Shown: in pieces, positions 43,347 through 51,782 of the stretch
How positions within the stretch are numbered: position 1 is the first letter of the stretch
How the letters are laid out: every line of letters starts with the position of its first letter
DNA from: Autumnicola musiva
Lineage (GTDB): Bacteria > Bacteroidota > Bacteroidia > Flavobacteriales > Flavobacteriaceae
NCBI RefSeq assembly: GCF_031846585.1
Contig: NZ_JAVRHK010000001.1
Location: 372,001-436,000 of the forward strand
Direction of reading: 5' to 3'
DNA: 64,000 bases
Program-made: the position numbers and the translations under genes
Notes under the pieces: model-generated
Told to the model about the DNA's origin: nothing
The model's input: only the letters and a program-made list of their open reading frames with translations
Database searches by the model: none

Positions 43347-44042
43347 TTACGAACGTACCGTCCTCTTCTCTATCCTCTTTTCATAATTTTTTCCTTCAAA
43401 AATACGTTGCACGAAAATTCCCGGAATATGAATCTGATTAGGATCCAGCTCGCCCGGTTCTACCAGTTCTTCTACTTCAGCAACAGTTACTGTAGCCGCG
43501 CCGCACATTAGCGGATTAAAATTTCTGGCTGTTCCCTTAAAAATAAGATTTCCGGCTTTATCGCCTTTCCAGGCTTTCACAAAGGCAAAATCTGCCTTGA
43601 ATGCCATTTCCAAAACATAATGTTTACCATCAAATTCACGGGTTTCCTTGCCTTCGGCTACTTCGGTTCCGTAACCAGCGGGAGTATAAATAGCGGGATA
43701 ACCTTGTTGCGCAGCCTGGCACCTGGCAGCCAGTGTTCCTTGCGGGATAAGCTCTACTTCAAGCTCTTCGCTAAGCATCTGCCGCTCGAATTCGGCATTC
43801 TCCCCTACATAGGAAGATACCATTTTATCAATTTGTTTTTTATGAAGTAAAAGTCCGAGTCCAAAATTGTCCACCCCGGCATTGTTGGAGATACATGTAA
43901 GATTTTTAACATTGAGGCGCACCAGTTCAGAAATGGAATTTTCAGGAATCCCGCTAAGGCCAAATCCGCCCAGCATAAAAGTCATTCCGTCTTTAACTCC
44001 ATTTAAAGCCTCCTGTACATTTTCTACAGTCTTTCGAATCAT
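43347..44042 (-). CDS. scoA: 3-oxoacid CoA-transferase subunit A
   Basis: A 231-residue alpha subunit. GMTFMLGGFGLSGIPENSI, CISNNAGVDNFGLG and KMVSSYVGENAEFERQ are characteristic, as is GYGTEVAEGKE. It is the first gene of the scoA-four-helix-scoB unit. Confidence 0.93.
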   Translation of the reverse strand: MIRKTVENVQEALNGVKDGMTFMLGGFGLSGIPENSISELVRLNVKNLTCISNNAGVDNFGLGLLLHKKQIDKMVSSYVGENAEFERQMLSEELEVELIPQGTLAARCQAAQQGYPAIYTPAGYGTEVAEGKETREFDGKHYVLEMAFKADFAFVKAWKGDKAGNLIFKGTARNFNPLMCGAATVTVAEVEELVEPGELDPNQIHIPGIFVQRIFEGKNYEKRIEKRTVRS

Positions 44043-44150
44043 TTTCAGAAATTTTATCCTGAAAAATACAAAAATTAAAGAGCTGTTACAATGCTATAAA
44101 GCTCATTAATTGAATTTTCTTTAAAAAGATGCTGTAAAATCTAAAAGATC

Positions 44151-46481
44151 CTAAAAATCCAATTCGTCCGGAACTGTGGTATCAGAATTTTCCGTTTCCT
44201 GATATTCGCTACAATCCACAGCTATAGAAAGATCTTCCGGCCGCTTAAATTCTTCTTTAGAAACCTTCAATTCATCATCTTCGTAAACTTTTTTCATATA
44301 CATTCCCCATATTGGCAGGGCCATAGTAGCTCCCTGTCCGTAAGTAATTGTAGGGAAATGTACAGAGCGGTCTTCTGCCCCAACCCAAACTCCGGTAGCC
44401 AAATCGGGTACCATACCCATAAACCAGCCATCACTCTGGTTTTGCGTGGTACCGGTTTTTCCGGCAATAGGATTTTTAAAATCATAAGGATAGCCGGTTA
44501 CCGCACGTTTGTAATGATCAAGATTAGCGGCATAAGTTCCCCTTAGCCTAACACCTGAACCAGATTGAGTAACGCCTTCCATTAGCTTAACAGTCACAAA
44601 AGCTGCTTCTTTGCTTAACACATCACGGGTTTGAGGCACATTTTGATAAAGTACCGTACCGTTTTTATCTTCAATCCTGGTAACAATTACCGGCTTTACA
44701 TAAACCCCTTCATTAGCGAACGTACTGTAAGCCGAAACCATTTCGAAAAGGCTTAAATCTGCTGTCCCCAGCGCAATAGAAGGCACGGCAGGAATATTTC
44801 GTGTGTCAATGCCTAACTTATCAATAAGGTCAATCACAGGTCGTGGACCGGTTTTATCAATAAGCCTTGCAGTAACCGTGTTTACCGAATTAGCAAGGGC
44901 ATCTTTTAATGTCATCATACCTACATAACTTTCGGCATCGTTACCGGCATTTTTAGGTGACCAGTCTTTCAACAACCCATATCTTCCGGCTTCAATCGTA
45001 AAGCGGTTTTTTGGAAGCCTATCACAGGGAGATAATTTTAACTGGTCTATGGCCGTAGCATAAACAAATGGTTTAAAGGTAGAACCTACCTGGCGTTTCC
45101 CCTGTTTAACGTGATCGTATTTAAAGTGTTTAAAATCTGTACCGCCAACCCAGGCTTTTACTTCGCCACTTTGCGGCCTCATAGACATCATTCCCGCCTG
45201 CAGGTAAGATTTATAATATAAAATAGAATCCCGCGGCGTCATTACCGTATCTTTAGTATGATTAGGACTGGCCCAGCTAAACACACGCATTTTCCTTTCC
45301 TTTTCAAAGGAGCTCCTGATTTTTTCTTCAGACATCTCTTTAGCCTTCATCTCTTTCCAGCGGGCAGAGCGCTTCATGGCACTTTCTACAATCTGATCTA
45401 CTTCACTTTCTTCCACATCGCGAAAGGGAGCTGTTGGATTATTTTTGTTTTGCCTGGTGAATTCCTTCTGTAGGTGCGCAATATGTTTTTCCACTGCTTC
45501 TTCAGCATACTCCTGCATTTTAGAATCTATGCTGGTGTAAACCTTTAATCCATCCCGGAAAATATTATATTCTGAACCATCAGGTTTCGGATTTTCATCT
45601 ATCCATTCTCCTAAAAACTTTTGAACATAAGCCCTAAAGTAAGTCGCCATCCCTTCATCATGGCCTTCAGGAGAGAAATTAAGTTTTAGAGGCAGGGATT
45701 GGAGGGAATCTTTTTTGGCGGGTGTTAAATATCCGTTTTTTTCCATCTGCTTAAGTACCTGATTTCTCCTTGTTAAAGAATTGTCTTTAAATTCTTCTTT
45801 TGCCGGATTATAAAGAATCGGGTTTTTGAGCATGGCTACCAGTACCGCTGCTTCTTCAGTTTTAAGATTTTGGGGCTCCTTTCCAAAGTAAATACGCGAA
45901 GCCGAACGAATTCCCACCGCCTGGTATAAGAAGTCATACTTATTAAGGTACATGGTAATAATTTCCTGTTTGGTGTACTGCCTTTCCAGCCTTACTGCAA
46001 TTACCCATTCTTTCATTTTCTGAAAAACCCTTTCAATTTTACTTTCGGGCACATCAGAAAATAAAAGTTTTGACAATTGCTGAGTAATGGTACTCGCACC
46101 ACCTTTAGAACCCAGGTAGGCGATGGCCCTTAAAGTACCACGGGCATCGATGCCGGAATGGTGATAATAGCGTTCATCTTCTGTAGCCACAAGCGCCTGA
46201 ACAAGGTTTTCAGGTAAATCATCATATTTTACAGGAGTACGGTTTTCGTTGTAGTATTTGCCAAGGGTTTCTCCATCGGAAGAAAAAACTTCTGTAGCCA
46301 GATTAGTTTCAGGATTTTCCAGTTCTTCAAAAGTGGGCATTTTTCCAAATGCTCCCCATCCTGCCATTAGAAAAAGGATCACCACCACAAGTAATCCTAC
46401 TCCAAAGAGGGTCCAAAAACCAATTATATAAGACCCTTTACTCTTTTTTGGTACTGCTTTCTTTTTTTTAGACGTCGCCAT
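44151..46481 (-). CDS. Penicillin-binding protein 1A (bifunctional glycosyltransferase/transpeptidase)
   Basis: A 776-residue class A PBP that polymerises and cross-links peptidoglycan. It has a Lys-rich cytoplasmic tail, a TM helix (about 18-42) and a GT51 domain with catalytic Glu101 (ATEDERYYHHSGID) and STITQQLSKLL. The transpeptidase domain has the Ser-x-x-Lys GSTFKP, SVN and KTGTT motifs. The gldH stop-to-start spacing is 9 nt, so it is probably last in the ricT-gldH-pbp unit. Confidence 0.94.
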   Translation of the reverse strand: MATSKKKKAVPKKSKGSYIIGFWTLFGVGLLVVVILFLMAGWGAFGKMPTFEELENPETNLATEVFSSDGETLGKYYNENRTPVKYDDLPENLVQALVATEDERYYHHSGIDARGTLRAIAYLGSKGGASTITQQLSKLLFSDVPESKIERVFQKMKEWVIAVRLERQYTKQEIITMYLNKYDFLYQAVGIRSASRIYFGKEPQNLKTEEAAVLVAMLKNPILYNPAKEEFKDNSLTRRNQVLKQMEKNGYLTPAKKDSLQSLPLKLNFSPEGHDEGMATYFRAYVQKFLGEWIDENPKPDGSEYNIFRDGLKVYTSIDSKMQEYAEEAVEKHIAHLQKEFTRQNKNNPTAPFRDVEESEVDQIVESAMKRSARWKEMKAKEMSEEKIRSSFEKERKMRVFSWASPNHTKDTVMTPRDSILYYKSYLQAGMMSMRPQSGEVKAWVGGTDFKHFKYDHVKQGKRQVGSTFKPFVYATAIDQLKLSPCDRLPKNRFTIEAGRYGLLKDWSPKNAGNDAESYVGMMTLKDALANSVNTVTARLIDKTGPRPVIDLIDKLGIDTRNIPAVPSIALGTADLSLFEMVSAYSTFANEGVYVKPVIVTRIEDKNGTVLYQNVPQTRDVLSKEAAFVTVKLMEGVTQSGSGVRLRGTYAANLDHYKRAVTGYPYDFKNPIAGKTGTTQNQSDGWFMGMVPDLATGVWVGAEDRSVHFPTITYGQGATMALPIWGMYMKKVYEDDELKVSKEEFKRPEDLSIAVDCSEYQETENSDTTVPDELDF

Positions 46482-46490
46482 TAAATTTTA

Positions 46491-46982
46491 CTATTGCTGT
46501 GCGCTATTCTCTATGCGAAAGCCCACATGGGTAATACCTTCTAAATTTTCTATGCCTTCAACTTCACCATTTTTTCTCATGGCCTGTTTTATGCGCACTT
46601 TATATTCTCCGGGTTCAGGGAAACTTACATTTTCCTTATACCAAAGTTTACTTTCCTTAACGTCACCAAAACCCGTACCAAGCCATGTCCCATCCGGTGC
46701 AGCCATTTCATACTCCAGGGTATCGCTAATCACCTTACCGTGCGGAAACTGAATTTGGGTTATTAAAAACAAATTACTGTACCTGTAATTATTGTTATTC
46801 CTGATATTTATAAACAAATTGTAAGTCTTCAGGGAATCCAGTTCTCCAGGGTTAAACGTAATAATGGAATCTTTATTCCACGTAGAAACAGATTTATATT
46901 CATCAAAAACACGATCTGAATCACAGGATTGTAAACCCATAGAAGTAACTATAAGCAACAATAGAAAAAAAGCTTTACGCAT
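46491..46982 (-). CDS. gldH: Gliding motility lipoprotein GldH
   Basis: A 163-residue lipoprotein with an LQSC lipobox (about Cys20) and GldH-typical segments (YKSVSTWNKDSIITF, NLFINIRNNNNYRYSNLFLI, PDGTWLGTGFGDVKESK). GldH is needed for flavobacterial gliding and acts with the type IX secretion/gliding machinery. ATG 46982 gives the signal peptide; a longer frame would lie inside ricT. It overlaps ricT by 8 bp. Confidence 0.9.
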   Translation of the reverse strand: MRKAFFLLLLIVTSMGLQSCDSDRVFDEYKSVSTWNKDSIITFNPGELDSLKTYNLFINIRNNNNYRYSNLFLITQIQFPHGKVISDTLEYEMAAPDGTWLGTGFGDVKESKLWYKENVSFPEPGEYKVRIKQAMRKNGEVEGIENLEGITHVGFRIENSAQQ

Positions 46983-48144
46983 TTTTTGAAGGTTTACCTT
47001 TCTTCTTTTTCCTCTTTTTATTTCTTCTTTTTCCCTGAGAGCCTTTAGGTTTATCAAACCTGGTAAGACTATCCTGCCCCACTACATTGTTGAAATCGGG
47101 CTTTTTGGTTTCTTCCATTTGCAGCACTGCTTCAAATTCTTCAAGGCTGCCTACAGATTCTTTTTTCCTGTTGGATGCTATGATTTTATTGGCTTGTTCT
47201 GCGGTGAGCTTATGCCAGTTCATCCATTCGCCTTCATAAGCATACCAAAGTACGCCCTGAAAAATATCAATTTTCTGGCATACAGCAGTTCCTTTTTTGG
47301 TGTACAGTTTGGTATCTGTTCTCGGAAAAGATTTTAGTGCCTCCAGGTAAGTATCCAGTTCATAATTCAGGCAACATTTAAGCTTTCCACATTGGCCCGC
47401 CAGCTTCTGCGGATTAAGCGAAAGCTGTTGATATCTTGCTGCGGAAGTGCTTACCGACCTGAAATCTGTTAGCCAGGTAGAACAGCAGAGTTCTCTTCCG
47501 CAGGAACCAATTCCGCCAAGTCTTGAAGCTTCCTGGCGTAGCCCGATTTGCCGCATTTCAATACGCGTATTAAACTCGCGCGCGAATTCTTTTATTAATT
47601 CTCTGAAATCCACACGATCATCGGCAGTATAATAAAAAGTAGCCTTTGATGCGTCTCCCTGAAATTCAATATCACTTATTTTCATGCTCAGGTTTAGCCT
47701 GATGGCAATTTCGCGGGCACGGACCTTCATTTTTTCTTCCCTGTCCCTTGCCTCCTGCCATATATCAATGTCTTTTTGGGAAGCCTTGCGATAAACTTTT
47801 AAAACCTCATCACTCTGGGGGGAGACCTTCTTTTTTCTCATTTGCACCCTTACCAGCTCCCCGGCAAGGCTTACCATTCCCACATCGTGACCGGGATTTG
47901 CCTCTGTAGCCACAACATCTCCCATACTCAGGCTTAAATTTTCAGTATTTCGGAAAAAATGCTTTCTCCCGTTTTTAAAGCGGACTTCTACAAAATTAAA
48001 AGGTTCAGTGCCGTTGGGAAGAGACATATTGGAAAGCCAGTCAAAAACGGTTAATTTATTACAACCATCTGTTCCACAGGTTCCATTGTTTTTACATCCT
48101 TTTGGCTGACCGTCTTTACCGGTCGAGCAACTAGTGCAGGCCAT
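46975..48144 (-). CDS. ricT: PSP1/RicT domain protein
   Basis: A 389-residue cytoplasmic protein. A Cys-rich N-terminus (ACTSCSTGKDGQPKGC...) precedes the PSP1 domain with conserved cysteines (GGIGSCGRELCCSTWL; AGQCGKLKCCLNYELDTY). The C-terminal tail is Lys/Arg-rich (KRRNKKRKKKKGKPSK). RicT homologues in Bacillus form an Fe-S-containing complex affecting RNA processing. The ricT-gldH order is a familiar flavobacterial arrangement. RNA or Fe-S roles here are inferred. Confidence 0.88.
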   Translation of the reverse strand: MACTSCSTGKDGQPKGCKNNGTCGTDGCNKLTVFDWLSNMSLPNGTEPFNFVEVRFKNGRKHFFRNTENLSLSMGDVVATEANPGHDVGMVSLAGELVRVQMRKKKVSPQSDEVLKVYRKASQKDIDIWQEARDREEKMKVRAREIAIRLNLSMKISDIEFQGDASKATFYYTADDRVDFRELIKEFAREFNTRIEMRQIGLRQEASRLGGIGSCGRELCCSTWLTDFRSVSTSAARYQQLSLNPQKLAGQCGKLKCCLNYELDTYLEALKSFPRTDTKLYTKKGTAVCQKIDIFQGVLWYAYEGEWMNWHKLTAEQANKIIASNRKKESVGSLEEFEAVLQMEETKKPDFNNVVGQDSLTRFDKPKGSQGKRRNKKRKKKKGKPSKNA

Positions 48145-48263
48145 AAACTATATATATTGAAACTCCTGCAAGGGCAACTGCCCTGCGGAGTCTTTGGGTT
48201 CATAAAAAAATCTACAGTAAAGATACCAATATTAATTGGCTCTACCGTTTATAGAACGGGAAG

Positions 48264-49295
48264 TTAGACTTTATATTTTAAAACTTCAGACCGTCCTTTT
48301 TTGAAAATCTTATTGCTGTTGCCTTTACCCTTTCTAAGCGCCTTCTGTTCCTCATAAGATAATGAATTTATTTTCATGCAGTCTTCAGAACAGCAATTAT
48401 TCATCTCCATAGCGCATTCTTTACACTGAATAAACAGCAAATGGCAGGCTTCGTTGGCACAATTTACATGCGTATCACATGCTTTCCCGCATTGATGGCA
48501 GTGGGCAATAATGTCTTCGGAAATCCTCTCGGAACGCCTATGGTCAAAAACAAAATTTTTACCTAAAAACTTATTTTCAAGATTTTGATTTTCCACCTGC
48601 CGCGCATATTCAATAATGCCGCCTTCCAGCTGAAAAACCTTTTTAAAGCCCTTATGTTTATAATAGGCACTGGCTTTTTCACATCTAATTCCTCCGGTAC
48701 AATACATTACCAGGTTTTTATCTTCCTTGTAATCTTTTAAATCTTCTTCAATAATAGGCAAAGAATCCCTGAAGGTATCCACATCTGGTGTAATTGCACC
48801 CTTAAAATGGCCAATTTCGCTTTCGTAGTGGTTGCGCATATCTACCAAAACAGTATCGGGATCGTCCAAAAGTGCATTAAATTTTTCAGCATCTACGTGA
48901 ATCCCGCGGTTGGTTACATCGAAACTGGCATCATTCAAACCATCGGATACAATTTTTCTGCGCACTTTTACCTTCAGCTTTAAAAATGCCTTGGCATCAT
49001 GCTCTATGGCAATATTCAGTCTCACATTTTCCAGGAAATAAATTTCGTCCAGAAACTTTTTAAAAGCATCAAAATTCTTTGCGGGGATTGAGAGCTGGGC
49101 ATTAATCCCCTCGTGCGCTACATAAATCCTCCCGAGAACATCTATCTGGTCCCAGGCGATGAACAAATGATTTCTGAATAATTCCGGATTTCCAATTTTA
49201 GCGTAGGCGTAGAAAGAGAGCGTCAACCGGTCTTCCCCGGCTTCTTCAATTAAAGCTTCCCTTTCTTTAGCACTTAATTTATTGTACAGTTGCAT
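48264..49295 (-). CDS. trhO: tRNA uridine(34) hydroxylase TrhO (rhodanese family)
   Basis: A 343-residue protein of the YceA/TrhO family. An N-terminal acylphosphatase-like domain is followed by a rhodanese domain with active Cys in MYCTGGIRCEKAS and a C-terminal Cys-rich zinc region (CHQCGKACDTHVNC...CKECAMEMNNCC, given in part). TrhO makes 5-hydroxyuridine at the tRNA wobble position using oxygen. It is a single gene with a full promoter at 49330-49361. Confidence 0.92.
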   Translation of the reverse strand: MQLYNKLSAKEREALIEEAGEDRLTLSFYAYAKIGNPELFRNHLFIAWDQIDVLGRIYVAHEGINAQLSIPAKNFDAFKKFLDEIYFLENVRLNIAIEHDAKAFLKLKVKVRRKIVSDGLNDASFDVTNRGIHVDAEKFNALLDDPDTVLVDMRNHYESEIGHFKGAITPDVDTFRDSLPIIEEDLKDYKEDKNLVMYCTGGIRCEKASAYYKHKGFKKVFQLEGGIIEYARQVENQNLENKFLGKNFVFDHRRSERISEDIIAHCHQCGKACDTHVNCANEACHLLFIQCKECAMEMNNCCSEDCMKINSLSYEEQKALRKGKGNSNKIFKKGRSEVLKYKV

Positions 49296-49329
49296 GCTAT
49301 ACTAATTATAAGATTTAAAGAAATTTATG

Positions 49330-49361
49330 CAAAGATAGGAAAAAGATAAACAGACTGCCAA
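49330..49361 (-). promoter_or_regulatory. Promoter of trhO
   Basis: On the minus strand TTG (49361-49359), a 21-nt spacer and TATCTTTG (49337-49330) match the Bacteroidota -33/-7 consensus. Confidence 0.6.
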
Positions 49362-49492
49362 TATAGAAGAACACCTTAAAAAAGAGCCAGCACCGCTTTG
49401 CTCAAGAAAAATGAACAGGAATTAGTACAACCTGCTATAAATAATTCCTACTTTAAACTCCAGACTTTACCCCACTCTTTCACATCATAAAA

Positions 49493-49523
49493 TTGTGATG
49501 CAGCAAAACTTATAGTATTTTAG
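49493..49523 (+). promoter_or_regulatory. Candidate recA promoter
   Basis: TTG (49493-49495), a 20-nt spacer and TATTTTAG (49516-49523, 7 of 8 to TAnnTTTG) precede recA by 24 nt. CATCA...TGATG flanks the -33 region; no known LexA box was recognised. Confidence 0.45.
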
Positions 49524-49547
49524 CAGCAGTTAAAACAGAAAGAAATT

Positions 49548-50561
49548 ATGAGCAACGATAAAGAAAAAGATGCCAAATTAAAAGCACTGAAGCTAACCCT
49601 TGATAAAATGGATAAAACCTATGGCAAGGGCACGGTAATGAAGATGAGCGACCAGGCTATTGTAGATGTTGAGGCTATTTCTACCGGTTCCCTTGGCCTT
49701 GATTTGGCTTTGGGGGTTGGAGGTTATCCCAGAGGAAGAGTTGTTGAGATATACGGGCCGGAATCCTCAGGTAAAACTACACTTACGCTTCACGCCATTG
49801 CTGAAGCACAAAAGTCTGGCGGAATTGCCGCATTTATTGATGCCGAACATGCTTTTGACCGGTTCTATGCTGAAAAACTTGGTGTGGATATTGAAAATCT
49901 CATTATTTCCCAACCCGATAACGGGGAGCAGGCTTTGGAAATTACCGATAATCTTATCCGTTCAGGTGCTATTGATATTATTGTAATTGACTCTGTTGCG
50001 GCGCTAACTCCAAAAAGCGAAATAGAAGGAGAAATGGGAGACTCTAAAATGGGGCTTCATGCACGTTTAATGTCCCAGGCACTAAGAAAGCTTACATCTT
50101 CCATAAGCAAAACTAACTGTACGGTGATTTTTATTAACCAGTTAAGGGAGAAAATTGGGGTTATGTTTGGTAATCCCGAAACAACAACCGGTGGTAACGC
50201 GCTTAAATTTTATGCTTCAGTAAGACTGGACATCAGAAGGTCTACTCAAATTAAAGATAGTAACAGTAATGTAATGGGTAACAAAACCCGTGTAAAAGTG
50301 GTAAAGAATAAGGTAGCCCCGCCATTTAAAACTGCGGAATTTGATATTATGTATGGGGAAGGAGTTTCTAAAATCGGCGAAATAATTGATATAGGTGTTG
50401 ATTATGAAATTGTAAAGAAAAGCGGTTCCTGGTTTAGTTATGAAGACACAAAATTAGGGCAGGGCCGGGATGCTGTAAAAACCATCCTGAAAGACAATCC
50501 GGACCTGATGGATGAGCTTGAAACCAAAATAAAAGAGGCGATAAAAGTCGCCAACGAATAG
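49548..50561 (+). CDS. recA: Recombinase RecA
   Basis: A 337-residue RecA with Walker A GPESSGKTT (70-78), the IDAEHAFD segment, Walker B IIVIDSVAAL, loop L1/L2 region GDSKMGLHARLMSQALRKLT and FINQLREKIGVMFG. It catalyses strand exchange and activates the SOS response. It is monocistronic, with a strong terminator. Confidence 0.98.
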   Translation: MSNDKEKDAKLKALKLTLDKMDKTYGKGTVMKMSDQAIVDVEAISTGSLGLDLALGVGGYPRGRVVEIYGPESSGKTTLTLHAIAEAQKSGGIAAFIDAEHAFDRFYAEKLGVDIENLIISQPDNGEQALEITDNLIRSGAIDIIVIDSVAALTPKSEIEGEMGDSKMGLHARLMSQALRKLTSSISKTNCTVIFINQLREKIGVMFGNPETTTGGNALKFYASVRLDIRRSTQIKDSNSNVMGNKTRVKVVKNKVAPPFKTAEFDIMYGEGVSKIGEIIDIGVDYEIVKKSGSWFSYEDTKLGQGRDAVKTILKDNPDLMDELETKIKEAIKVANE

Positions 50562-50571
50562 CACAAATTTA

Positions 50572-50599
50572 AAATCCCTTTTTCAAGGGATTTTTTTTT
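50572..50599 (+). terminator. Rho-independent terminator of recA
   Basis: AAATCCCTT-TTTC-AAGGGATTT has perfect 9-bp arms (50572-50593) and runs into a T tract ending at 50599. Confidence 0.9.
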
Positions 50600-50665
50600 G
50601 ATCTTAACGCAACCTTCTCTCATTCTTTGCATCTAAGAAGTACAAACTTTAAATAAAATATAAAA

Positions 50666-51199
50666 ATGAAAAAACTTAGTTTATTACTGATCTTAGCTTT
50701 AACACTTGTAAGCTGTAATGATGATGATGGTGAAAATATTGATTTTGGTTTTGCTGAAATTACCGGAGAAGACCTTCCGGAATATTTTGAACTTACGGAA
50801 GAATATGAAATTAATGTGACCTATGAGCTTCCCGATGCATGCCATACATTTTATGGGTTTACCGGTAGCAATTTTGAAGATGAGGATGATGAAACAATTT
50901 ATGTTTATGAAATTGTTGCCAACACCTCATACAATCCTAATGAGACAGAATGTGAGGAAGAAGATACAGATCTTTCTGAAACAAAAACTTTGGACGAAGA
51001 TTTTAAGCTGCCTGCAGCATTCTCTTATGAAACTGTTCGATTTAAATTCCTCACCGGAGTATCTTCTTCAAATGAGGCAGAATTCATGACCGTTGATGTA
51101 CCTGTTGGTGCTCCTGATGACGAAGATGAAGACGAGGATGAAGACGAAGACAGCGGGGATGATACAGATGACGATTCCAGCGACGAAAGCAGTAACTAA
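50666..51199 (+). CDS. Acidic putative surface lipoprotein upstream of an ECF sigma factor
   Basis: A 177-residue lipoprotein (LVSC lipobox, mature start CNDDDGEN). The acidic run right after the Cys resembles the Bacteroidota lipoprotein export signal, suggesting surface exposure. The middle has two cysteines (DACHTFYG; NETECEEED). The tail (about 151-177) is almost entirely Asp/Glu/Ser, encoded by a GAY-GAR repeat at about 51115-51195 that could slip. No family is recognised. It ends 9 nt before the sigma factor gene. Confidence 0.75.
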   Translation: MKKLSLLLILALTLVSCNDDDGENIDFGFAEITGEDLPEYFELTEEYEINVTYELPDACHTFYGFTGSNFEDEDDETIYVYEIVANTSYNPNETECEEEDTDLSETKTLDEDFKLPAAFSYETVRFKFLTGVSSSNEAEFMTVDVPVGAPDDEDEDEDEDEDSGDDTDDDSSDESSN

Positions 51200-51208
51200 T
51201 ATCTAAAA

Positions 51209-51754
51209 TTGGTGAGTCTAAAGAAGCTCATAAAAAACTGCAAAAAACAGGATATTAGGGCACAGGAAGAGCTATACCGGTTATATGCCGATAAGCTCTT
51301 TGGCCTGTGCCTTAAATATTCTTCAAATTACCATGAAGCCGAAGATAACCTTCAGGATGGCTTTCTCACCATTTTTGAAAAAATTGCCCAGTATAAAGAT
51401 AAAGGTTCTTTTGAAGGCTGGATGAAAAGGATTGTTATAAATACCGCTCTCCAAAAACACAGAAAGACAAAATTTTTACAAATCATCAATGAAAATCAAA
51501 TTGAAGAACCTATTGTAGAAGTTGATGATGACAGCCTTGAACAAAGTTTTTTATTACAAACTGTTCAGGAGTTACCAGAGCGTTACCGGCAGGTTTTCAA
51601 CCTGTATGCTTTGGATGGACATTCCCATAAAGAAATAGCTTCAATGCTGGAAATTTCTGTAGGAACTTCCAAATCTAACCTGGCCAGGGCCAGAAATATT
51701 TTAAAGGAGAAGATTGAGAATCATCAAAACAACAATTCTGTGCAATCCCTATGA
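51209..51754 (+). CDS. ECF-type RNA polymerase sigma factor
   Basis: A 181-residue sigma-70 family ECF factor. Region 2 reads YADKLFGLCLKYSSNYHEAE then DNLQDGFLTIFEKI, with GSFEGWMKRIVINTALQ. Region 4 is LPERYRQVFNLYALDGHSHK then EIASMLEISVGTSKSNLARA. No ATG is available: the start is TTG 51209 or GTG 51212, suggesting low-level synthesis. It is followed after 28 nt by the trans-envelope barrel gene, a probable anti-sigma partner. Confidence 0.92.
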   Translation: MVSLKKLIKNCKKQDIRAQEELYRLYADKLFGLCLKYSSNYHEAEDNLQDGFLTIFEKIAQYKDKGSFEGWMKRIVINTALQKHRKTKFLQIINENQIEEPIVEVDDDSLEQSFLLQTVQELPERYRQVFNLYALDGHSHKEIASMLEISVGTSKSNLARARNILKEKIENHQNNNSVQSL

Positions 51755-51782
51755 CGGCTAAATTTTTAGTCATCGCAAATTG

